Shown piece by piece: positions 56,086 to 64,000 of a stretch of 64,000 nucleotides of DNA. The translations under genes and the position numbers were made by a program. Origin of the DNA: Vreelandella zhaodongensis (GTDB lineage Bacteria > Pseudomonadota > Gammaproteobacteria > Pseudomonadales > Halomonadaceae); the NCBI RefSeq assembly GCF_013415115.1, contig NZ_JACCDD010000001.1:434001-498000 (forward strand). The letters are read 5' to 3'. Every line of letters starts with the position of its first letter. Position 1 is the first letter of the stretch. Below the pieces are notes generated by a model that was not told the origin of the DNA, searched no databases, and saw only the letters and a program-made list of their open reading frames with translations.

Positions 56086-58107
56086 ATGCAAGTGACATAT
56101 CAACGCGATCAACTTCACCTGCGCCTGGCAGGTGAAGATCTTCTCGTACATACGCCAGATTCGCCTGCTTTTTTTATAGGTTACGGGCGAGAAAAAATGG
56201 ACATGTATTGCGGGAATTTCGAGATTCAGGACTATCTTGAAAGCCGCGAAGCGCTGCGTCATTTGACAGTGACTGAAAACCAGGAGGGAATACAGCTCGA
56301 GTTACGCCGTTATAAGGATGACGACCTTCAACTGCGGTTGAATGTTGCAGTGCTTGACGATGGTATCAAGCTGCAGAGCCAGTGGGTAAATAGTGATATC
56401 AATCGCTTCTGGGTGCGCTTAGCGGCGAAGGACAGTGAGCATGTGTGGGGCTGTGGTGAGCAGATGTCCTATTTCAATCTAAGGGGACGTAACTTTCCTC
56501 TTTGGACCTCTGAGCCAGGGGTAGGGCGAGACAAAACCACCTACGTCACCTGGCAGTCTGATGCGGTTAATCGTGCCGGTGGTGATTATTACAATACTAA
56601 CTACCCGCAGCCTACTTTCGTTTCTTCGCGGCGCTATTTCTGTCACGTTGAAACGTATGATTATGCGGACTTTGATTTCCGTCATGGCGAGTTTCATGAA
56701 TTGCAGGTTTGGGGAGTACCTGCATCGATTCTGTTACGCAGTGCGCCAACTTTCCTGGCGCTGGTTGAAAAGATCAGTGCTACGTTTGGTCGCCAGCCCT
56801 TATTACCAGACTGGGTGTATAACGGCGTTATTTTAGGTCTCAAACGAGGCCAGACCCATGCGGAAACGATGCTAGCCAAAGCGCTAGACAGTGACATGGC
56901 TGTCTCTGCTGTCTGGTGCGAGGATTGGTCGGGCGTACGGGAAACAAGTTTTGGTACGCGACTTTTTTGGGATTGGCGCTGGCAGCCGGAACGTTACCCC
57001 CTGCTTGATCAACTAATTAGTGATCTGCATGCGCGTAATGTGCGTTTTCTAGGTTATGTGAACCCTTATTTGTGTGTTGATGGTAGCTTGTTTCCAGAAG
57101 CAGAAGCAGCGGGCTACCTAGCGACTAATGAGCAGGGTGATGCGGCTCTCGTGGATTTCGGTGAATTTGACTGTGGTGTGGTTGATTTCACTAATGAAGC
57201 TGCATGCACTTGGTTTAAAGATGTGATTATCAAGCGTGAAATGCTCGATTTGGGAATCAGCGGCTGGATGGCCGATTTTGGTGAGTATCTCCCGATCGAT
57301 GTAAAGCTGAGTAATGGTGTTTCTGCTAAACAGGAGCACAATCGCTGGCCAGTGCGTTGGGCTCAGATTAATGCCGAGGCCATTGCTGAAGCAGGGCTAA
57401 CCGACGAAACCACTTTCTTTATGCGGGCGGGCTACACCGGTGTACAAGCATATTGCCCCTTGCTATGGGCGGGTGATCAGTCAGTGGATTTTTCCCGCCA
57501 TGACGGGCTGGGCACCGTTATTTGTGCAGCGCTCTCGTCAGGGTTAATGGGTAATGCTTTCCATCATAGTGACATTGGTGGCTATACCAGCTTATTTGGC
57601 AATAAGAGGGATGCTGAGCTGCATATGCGCTGGGCCGAAATGGCTGCGTTTACTCCTGTGATGCGTACTCATGAGTCAAATCGGCCTACTGAGAATGCTC
57701 AGTGGTTCGACGATCCCGAGGTCGCTGAGCACTTGGCTCGAATGAGTCGGCTTTATGTCTCTCTTTCACCCTATTTAAAGCAGCTGGTGGCTGAAGGAAG
57801 CTCTCGCGGAATACCGGTGCAGCGTGCGCTGTTCCTGCATTTTGAGGCGGATCCTGAGTGTTACGACATACAAGACCAGTATTTATTAGGCCCTGATATG
57901 TTGGTAGCACCGGTACACAAGGCTGGGTGCGATGAATGGTCTGCCTATTTGCCGAGTGGCGTAGAGTGGGTTCACCTTTGGAGTGGAAAGCATTATTCAG
58001 GAGGGCAGCGTGTGACAGTGGCGGCACCTGTTGGAGAGCCAGCAGTTTTTTATCGCCACACTAGCGAGTGGAGCCATCTGTTCGCCGCTCTGGCAGGCCA
58101 AATGTAA
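56086..58107 (+). CDS. yihQ: GH31 sulfoquinovosidase (YihQ-type, K-E-R-W-Y class)
   Basis: The ATG at 56086 lies 7 bases after GGAA and gives 673 residues, close to E. coli YihQ (678). The nucleophile is Asp397 in WMADFGEYLP and the acid/base Asp464 in WAGDQSVD. The sulfonate-recognition residues seen in characterised sulfoquinovosidases map to Lys253 (GLKRG), Glu279 (WCEDW), Arg292 and Trp295 (TRLFW), and Tyr500 (HSDIGGY), the K-E-R-W-Y variant of the Q-Q-R-W-Y set. No signal peptide is present, so it works in the cytoplasm. It releases SQ from sulfoquinovosyl glycerol or other SQ glycosides. Confidence 0.94.
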   Translation: MQVTYQRDQLHLRLAGEDLLVHTPDSPAFFIGYGREKMDMYCGNFEIQDYLESREALRHLTVTENQEGIQLELRRYKDDDLQLRLNVAVLDDGIKLQSQWVNSDINRFWVRLAAKDSEHVWGCGEQMSYFNLRGRNFPLWTSEPGVGRDKTTYVTWQSDAVNRAGGDYYNTNYPQPTFVSSRRYFCHVETYDYADFDFRHGEFHELQVWGVPASILLRSAPTFLALVEKISATFGRQPLLPDWVYNGVILGLKRGQTHAETMLAKALDSDMAVSAVWCEDWSGVRETSFGTRLFWDWRWQPERYPLLDQLISDLHARNVRFLGYVNPYLCVDGSLFPEAEAAGYLATNEQGDAALVDFGEFDCGVVDFTNEAACTWFKDVIIKREMLDLGISGWMADFGEYLPIDVKLSNGVSAKQEHNRWPVRWAQINAEAIAEAGLTDETTFFMRAGYTGVQAYCPLLWAGDQSVDFSRHDGLGTVICAALSSGLMGNAFHHSDIGGYTSLFGNKRDAELHMRWAEMAAFTPVMRTHESNRPTENAQWFDDPEVAEHLARMSRLYVSLSPYLKQLVAEGSSRGIPVQRALFLHFEADPECYDIQDQYLLGPDMLVAPVHKAGCDEWSAYLPSGVEWVHLWSGKHYSGGQRVTVAAPVGEPAVFYRHTSEWSHLFAALAGQM

Positions 58108-58856
58108 TGGGCCCTGTTGAGATGATAATGTTGTTAGGCTGGGTGGCGCTTGCCACCTATGCCCAAACGGTCACAGGGTTCGCTTTTGGTCTTATCCTTA
58201 TGGGAGGGGTTGTACTATCGGGTCTTGCGCCAGTCGCGTTGGTCGCTATTCTTATTAGTATTCTCAGTCTGTTTAACTGCTCGTTAGCACTGTATCGAAA
58301 CATGGCGAATTTGGATCGTGAGATTGTGCTGCTATGTTCGTTAAGTGGCTTTGTCACACTCATCTTCGGGGTGTGGGCACTTGATGCACTAAGTAGCAAT
58401 CACGTGCATTGGCTGCAGTTGATTCTCGGTATCGCGATACTGATCAGCAGCCTGATGCTGATTGTCCACCCTTTACCAAGAAAAAACAGAGCGAGCAGAG
58501 CGTCCTTTCTCTTCTTTGGCGGCTTATCTGGCTTCATGGGCGGAATGTTCTCAACATCGGGACCTCCGTTGGTATTTCACTTCTACCGCCAGCCCCTCAG
58601 CTTGGCTGTGATTCGTGACTGTCTTTTGCTTATTTTTGCTATCAATTCTTTGCAGCGTCTCGTCATTGTCGGTATTCAGGGACGCTTAAACGCCAGCATT
58701 CTATTATTAGCTACTGTCGCTATTCCGATCGTTGTGCTTTTTACTTGGCTAGGGCGACGCTATCCACCCCCTTTGACGGAAGCCAATTTGCGTCGAGTTG
58801 CTTTTTTACTGCTGTTTGCTTCTGGACTAAGCCTAAGTATTTCAGCGTTACTTTAA
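58107..58856 (+). CDS. TauE/SafE-family permease, predicted sulfolactate exporter
   Basis: The start ATG overlaps the sulfoquinovosidase stop (TAATG), so translation is coupled; the protein is 249 residues with seven to eight helices. Family elements: an N-terminal LATYAQTVTGFAFGLI, and the repeat-half motif FFGGLSGFMGGMFSTSGPPLVFHFY. TauE/SafE proteins export sulfonates in several pathways. As no sulfolactate-degrading genes are present, export of sulfolactate fits the pathway end. Confidence 0.9.
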   Translation: MGPVEMIMLLGWVALATYAQTVTGFAFGLILMGGVVLSGLAPVALVAILISILSLFNCSLALYRNMANLDREIVLLCSLSGFVTLIFGVWALDALSSNHVHWLQLILGIAILISSLMLIVHPLPRKNRASRASFLFFGGLSGFMGGMFSTSGPPLVFHFYRQPLSLAVIRDCLLLIFAINSLQRLVIVGIQGRLNASILLLATVAIPIVVLFTWLGRRYPPPLTEANLRRVAFLLLFASGLSLSISALL

Positions 58857-58875
58857 AGCCTGAGTAACGCTGAAA
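58840..58875. terminator. 13-bp hairpin between convergent genes
   Basis: TTTCAGCGTTACT pairs perfectly with AGTAACGCTGAAA around a 10-base loop. It overlaps the stop region of the TauE-like gene and faces the LacI-type gene. There is no T-run. Confidence 0.65.
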
Positions 58876-58905
58876 CACTGATAATTATGGATAGGAAGCA
58901 GTGCT

Positions 58906-59964
58906 TCATGGCGCATGGCTAAGAATGGATGCGCGTAAGCTGCTTTGTCGTGGTAATAATTCAAAACCGATATCGATTCGCTTCTCTTGGGGAAGCCCCT
59001 TGATTCTGCGTAAGACACTTTGCGCTACTGCTTCGCCAATTTCTTCTCGAGGCGGGCGGATCGTTGAAAGCGAGGGAAGCGTACAATCGCTGAAATCCAT
59101 ATCGCCAAAGCCGATCATCGCAATGTCATCAGGAACTCGAATACCTCGCCTTTGAGCCTCGCTTAAAGCACCTAGGGACAGCATGTCGTTGGAAAATACA
59201 ATGCCATCGATGTTTGGGTGACTGGTGATAAGGTCTGTAAATGCTCGGCTGGCAGCCTCTGCCATTCGTCCGAAACCGCAGTCGATGACGCGTGCATGCT
59301 GACTACCTAGTAGATCTCTAACGGCTTTTTCGCTTCCTCTGCAGCGCTGTTTTGCACGTTCATCGACACTCAAGCGTGTACCAATGAAGGCGATACGTTG
59401 ACAGCCAGCCTCAATTAGATGACGGGCTTGGGTGTATCCCACATCGTGGTGAGAAAACCCTACCAGCGTATCTAATGGGTTGGAGCCTAGCTCCCACATT
59501 TCCACGACAGGCACGTTGGAGTTGTTCAGCATGCGTCGCGTTTCTCGACTATGAGTCAACCCCGTTAACACCATGGCACTAGGTGACCAGGATAAAAACG
59601 TTCTGACTGCGGCTTCCTCTTCCGATTCCTCGTAGTCACTGTGGCCTAACAGCAGCTGATAGCCCTGAGCGCCGAGTGTTTTTTGCATGGTATTAACGGT
59701 CGAGGCGAAAATCGCATTGACCATAGAGGGGACAACCACACCAATGACGCGCGTGCGTGCGGCAGCTAAAGCGCCAGCCATAAGGTTAGGGACATAGCCA
59801 AGCGTGTCGATAGCACTCTGGATTCTTTTACCGAGCTGAGTAGAAACCTCATCCGGTTTACGTAAATAAAGAGAGACTGTGCTTGCCGAAACGTCGGCTA
59901 GCTTAGCCACGTCATTCATTGTGACACGCTGAGTAGAGCGCCTCGCGCGCAACTTATTAGACAT
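58906..59964 (-). CDS. LacI-family regulator of the sulfoquinovose locus
   Basis: This 352-residue regulator has the LacI HTH (TMNDVAKLADVSASTVSLYLRKPDEVS, about 15-40) with hinge helix NLMAGALAAARTRVIGVVVP, and a sugar-binding core close to the GntR/IdnR subgroup (AMIGFGDMDFSDCTLPSLSTI). It lies between the catabolic operon and the porin gene. Four palindromes of LacI type in the locus are its likely sites, and a weaker one (60056-60073) lies 92 bases upstream of its own start. The inducer is probably SQ or a pathway intermediate. Confidence 0.9.
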   Translation of the reverse strand: MSNKLRARRSTQRVTMNDVAKLADVSASTVSLYLRKPDEVSTQLGKRIQSAIDTLGYVPNLMAGALAAARTRVIGVVVPSMVNAIFASTVNTMQKTLGAQGYQLLLGHSDYEESEEEAAVRTFLSWSPSAMVLTGLTHSRETRRMLNNSNVPVVEMWELGSNPLDTLVGFSHHDVGYTQARHLIEAGCQRIAFIGTRLSVDERAKQRCRGSEKAVRDLLGSQHARVIDCGFGRMAEAASRAFTDLITSHPNIDGIVFSNDMLSLGALSEAQRRGIRVPDDIAMIGFGDMDFSDCTLPSLSTIRPPREEIGEAVAQSVLRRIKGLPQEKRIDIGFELLPRQSSLRASILSHAP

Positions 59965-60055
59965 GGAGGAAGGTTCCCTTTGCTTAATGCTATTACTAGA
60001 CAGAAATCTATGTTTGCTGGCTTTTTAAGAGCGTAATTGTAACATGATTTTATGT

Positions 60056-60073
60056 TTTCCTAGCGCTCCGAGT
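60056..60073. promoter_or_regulatory. Weak operator-like site upstream of the LacI gene
   Basis: TTTCCTAGCGCTCCGAGT matches the locus operator at 14 of 18 bases, keeping the central TAGCGCT. It may allow weak autoregulation. Confidence 0.4.
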
Positions 60074-60084
60074 ATTTAGGTAAG

Positions 60085-60120
60085 CGAAAAAAGCCCCATG
60101 GAAAGGCTGTTTCCATGGGG
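60085..60120 (-). terminator. Intrinsic terminator of the porin gene
   Basis: CCCCATGGAAA pairs with TTTCCATGGGG around GGCTG (60094-60120). On the minus strand it is followed by CTTTTTTCGC. Confidence 0.9.
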
Positions 60121-60175
60121 AAGCGGGTCTAACAATGCTCAGTAAGCTAGATGTCAAACATCTAATCGCGCTAGT

Positions 60176-61722
<1,547 letters not shown>

Positions 61723-61894
61723 ATGTATTGATAGTAGACTTTAGTCGTTGGCGGACAATTGAATATTGCGGTACTGAGATTATTTAAAAATAATTAGGAG
61801 TTTATTAATAATTTGTCACTATTAGCGTGATGGGAGATGCTGTTTCATTCTGTTTTATGTTGGCATTTATGTCTGATGAACTCTGGACTACATC

Positions 61895-62659
61895 ATGAGA
61901 CCAATACTGCGTTGGCTATTGGGGTGTGTCGCGTTGTTGTTGATGTTGCTGGCTGGGCCGATGTGGATGCTGGCGAGCAATCAAGTTGTTACTGATGGTC
62001 ACTGGTCAACCCTTGACCGGTCATCAGCTGGCTTGGCTCCCGACCCTGCTAAGGTGCAAGAGGCCGTTGTTCAAGTGTATGCGGCTCGCGCTTATAGCTG
62101 GCGGGGGGCGTTTGGTGTGCATATTTGGATTGCTACAAAAACTGAAGGTGCCGCCGAGTATTATCTCCACCAAGTATTAAGCTGGCGGCGTCCTACCGTT
62201 GTTTCATCGGTAGATAGCCCCGATCGGGCTTGGTTTGGTCACCCACCTGAGCTGCTGGCTGATTATCGAGGTGATGATGCGGCACGATTAATACCTATCA
62301 TTACCGATGCGGTGGCACGCTACCCTTACACGGACCTCTACCGAGTCTGGCCTGGCCCTAACAGCAATAGTTTTATTGCTTGGGTGATAAGGGAAGTCGA
62401 AGGCTTAGATGTTGCATTGCCGACAACCGCAGTAGGTAAAGATTATTTATTCAATGAAGTCGTAACCAGCGTTCCAAGCGGTACTGGTTATCAGCTTTCA
62501 TTAGGCGGCGTGATGGGCATTATGGTCGCACGTGAAGAAGGAATAGAGATTAACGTACTGGGGCTGAGTGTTGGGCTAGATATTCAGCGCCCGGCATTGA
62601 AGCTGCCGGGAGTAGGGCGTCTTGGAATGCCTCCGAAGGTGATGGGGAGTAACGACTAA
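61895..62659 (+). CDS. DUF3750 family protein
   Basis: This 254-residue protein has one N-terminal membrane or signal helix (about 5-27) and a DUF3750 domain: YAARAYSWRGAFGVHIWIATK, YYLHQVLSWR, the PYTDLYRVWPGPNSNSFIAWV segment and a late GVMGIMVAREEGIEINVLGL. The NSNSF motif is the most conserved part. The domain resembles cysteine-peptidase-like periplasmic proteins, but I cannot assign an activity. It is outside the SQ regulon as far as visible signals show. Confidence 0.8.
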   Translation: MRPILRWLLGCVALLLMLLAGPMWMLASNQVVTDGHWSTLDRSSAGLAPDPAKVQEAVVQVYAARAYSWRGAFGVHIWIATKTEGAAEYYLHQVLSWRRPTVVSSVDSPDRAWFGHPPELLADYRGDDAARLIPIITDAVARYPYTDLYRVWPGPNSNSFIAWVIREVEGLDVALPTTAVGKDYLFNEVVTSVPSGTGYQLSLGGVMGIMVAREEGIEINVLGLSVGLDIQRPALKLPGVGRLGMPPKVMGSND

Positions 62660-62767
62660 TGGTCAGGCGTCTGATTAGCGAAGTATTTGTGGAGACATAT
62701 TTTTTGATTTAGTATCTGTGGGCATATAAGTATGGATAGACGAGTGTAGTTAAAGTATGAGGTGCGT

Positions 62768-63166
62768 ATGCAAACAGTCGGCAATATTATGCAGAACAAG
62801 GCCGCCGCTGCGGCTGGATTAAAAGCCGCTGTACGTATTTTGGATAAATGGCGAGCGACAGGCGAGCAGGGTGAGTCTATTTTACGAGTCTCCCACAGCA
62901 GCTATGCCCGAGCGCGACGGGGAGATCTGGCTGAGATCAAGCTAGACAGTGACCAGTTGGCACGAATTAGTTATTTGCTCAATATTCATGCGACCCTACG
63001 GATGTTGTTTGAGAACCCTGATAATGTTTACGGGTTCGTCTCCATGGCAAATTATAATCCTTACTTTAATGGGCGCACGCCGCTAGAGGTGATTGGCACT
63101 GGGGATTTCGCTGCACTCTATGAAACATTTAAACGTATTGATAGCTTGCGAGGCGCTCAGTGGTAG
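62768..63166 (+). CDS. Xre/MbcA/ParS-type antitoxin (DUF2384)
   Basis: The likely start is ATG 62768 with GAGGTG just upstream (132 residues); a GTG at 62762 is also possible. The protein has an N-terminal helical DNA-binding part and a C-terminal toxin-binding domain ending NGRTPLEVIGTGDFAALYETFKRIDSLRG, the DUF2384 signature. It overlaps the RES toxin gene by 7 bases, the usual order for this family. Confidence 0.88.
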   Translation: MQTVGNIMQNKAAAAAGLKAAVRILDKWRATGEQGESILRVSHSSYARARRGDLAEIKLDSDQLARISYLLNIHATLRMLFENPDNVYGFVSMANYNPYFNGRTPLEVIGTGDFAALYETFKRIDSLRGAQW

Positions 63167-63876
63167 ACCCGGTGGTTATAAACGTAGGTTCCTTACCTCT
63201 GTGCAAGCCAAGAGAGGTTGAGGGGTATCGTTTAGTCAATAGTAAGTTTCCTCCCATTGGGCTGTTTGACGATGTTGCTAACCTTGAAGAGTTCGAAGCG
63301 CTTTATGCCCTGCAGGCACTGACGAATCCAAGGTTGCGCAACGAGGCTGGCGATTTAGGGCTCATTCCTCACCACGAGATTCCCTTTGGTATTCGAGGTT
63401 GCTCTTATGCGACAGCCCCTTTTACCCACGTTAATCCGGATGGCTCTCGCTTTAGTGACGGTAGTTTTGGTGTGCTTTACATTGCCGATGAACTGCCAAC
63501 GGCAATAAATGAGGTGCGGCACCACCAGGGAGCTTATTGGAAAAACGTACCATCGCTGCATTTTGAACGGTTTATCTTCCGTGGGCTTAAGTGCATTTTT
63601 GATGAAAAAGCGTGTTGTGATGGTTTAGTTCTTCAGGCGACCCATGCCATTTATGATGCTGACGATTACCGAGCAGCGCGCACGTTGGGCGGGGAGCTTC
63701 GTAAAGAGAAACGTGCTGGTCTGCGTTATCATTCGGTTCGGCAGCCAGGTGCCACTTGCTGGGCGTTAATGACGCCACAGTTCGTTAAGGACATTGTCCA
63801 GACCACTCATATTGAGATGATCTGGAACGGGCGAATAACCCAAGTGAATCGCCTCTCAGCGTTGCCAACTAAGTAA
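63160..63876 (+). CDS. RES-domain toxin
   Basis: This 238-residue protein begins with a GTG overlapping the antitoxin stop. RES-domain features: YRLVNSKFPPIGLFDDVA at the start, the conserved arginine and serine around RFSDGSFGVLYIADELPTAINEVRHH (Arg, Ser and the Glu of the family's active pocket), and a late H-rich LRYHSVRQPGATCWAL. Characterised RES toxins degrade or modify NAD+. It acts in the cytoplasm and is held by the Xre partner. Confidence 0.88.
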   Translation: MVDPVVINVGSLPLCKPREVEGYRLVNSKFPPIGLFDDVANLEEFEALYALQALTNPRLRNEAGDLGLIPHHEIPFGIRGCSYATAPFTHVNPDGSRFSDGSFGVLYIADELPTAINEVRHHQGAYWKNVPSLHFERFIFRGLKCIFDEKACCDGLVLQATHAIYDADDYRAARTLGGELRKEKRAGLRYHSVRQPGATCWALMTPQFVKDIVQTTHIEMIWNGRITQVNRLSALPTK

Positions 63877-63890
63877 GTTCTGTAAGGCAA

Positions 63891-64000
63891 TTATGATTGC
63901 CGCTGTTCAGTGAAGCGCTGCATGATGGCTAGGGTTTCATCACTTACATGATGCTCCATGCCTTCTGCATCAATACGCGCGGTGCTGTCATCGACCCCAA
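63891..64000 (-). CDS. Partial C-terminus, possible DtxR/MntR-type metalloregulator
   Basis: Only the last 36 residues are in the window; the gene runs off the right edge. The readable part, DAEGMEHHVSDETLAIMQRF, resembles the EGxEHHxSxET segment that follows the metal-binding region of DtxR/MntR regulators. The stop TAA is at 63893-63891. The family call rests on this short motif alone. Confidence 0.5.
   Translation of the reverse strand, partial: GVDDSTARIDAEGMEHHVSDETLAIMQRFTEQRQS

Noticed and set aside
59336..59350. GCAGCGCTGTTTT within the LacI coding region as a further operator
   Set aside because: Only the GCGCT core matches and it lies inside the coding sequence, so chance is likely.

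Overview
The window is a chromosomal stretch of a gammaproteobacterium. The gene content (a BetIBA choline-to-betaine pathway, TRAP and ABC uptake systems, a YihQ-like enzyme, FadE, many Halomonadaceae-style small genes) and the moderate GC content point to Halomonas/Vreelandella or a close relative. This is my inference; no 16S gene is present.

Layout. 0-7 kb: O-methyltransferase, Nudix hydrolase, DUF6624 protein, a subtilisin-like protease with a small I9-like partner, DUF2784 membrane protein, LemA and an M48 metalloprotease. 7-14.6 kb: housekeeping genes (topB, ABC1 kinase, SEC-C protein, AmpG-like permease, SlyD-like isomerase), then a 41-residue membrane protein behind a textbook Anr/FNR class II promoter. 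14.7-18.3 kb: a periplasmic SUOX-fold protein with a GGDEF enzyme, then a two-gene unit made of a Tat-exported YSRPS-repeat protein and an HprK-like kinase fused to a PqqD domain. 18.4-27.8 kb: proS, YceK/YidQ lipoprotein, benE with a divergent XRE-cupin regulator and two palindromic operators, nfo, a glycerophosphodiesterase, qor and an SLC13 permease. 27.9-38.4 kb: a complete glycerol regulon, with glpR-glpK on + and a glpSTPQUV ABC importer plus glpD on -. 38.8-45.4 kb: fadE and betIBA. 45.7-45.9 kb: tRNA-Met and the 4.5S RNA.

46-61.7 kb is the most interesting part: a complete sulfoquinovose (SQ) catabolic locus of the sulfo-Entner-Doudoroff type. It runs TRAP transporter (-); then on + the dehydratase, HpcH/HpaI aldolase, mutarotase, SMP-30 lactonase, aldehyde dehydrogenase, SDR dehydrogenase, GH31 sulfoquinovosidase and TauE/SafE exporter; then a LacI regulator and a ScrY/LamB-type porin (-). 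The GH31 protein carries the K-E-R-W-Y sulfonate-recognition set known from characterised sulfoquinovosidases, which turns a set of generic sugar-acid enzymes into a specific pathway. A near-perfect 18-bp palindrome (TTTCGTAGCGCTACGAAA type) sits on the promoters of the TRAP operon and the catabolic operon and twice before the porin gene, tying all three units to the LacI regulator. The sulfoquinovosidase has no signal peptide, so SQ glycosides such as sulfoquinovosyl glycerol should enter intact. Glycerol released inside the cell could feed GlpK/GlpD encoded 18 kb away.

61.9-64 kb: DUF3750 protein, a RES-Xre toxin-antitoxin pair, and the 3' end of a probable DtxR/MntR-type regulator that runs off the window.
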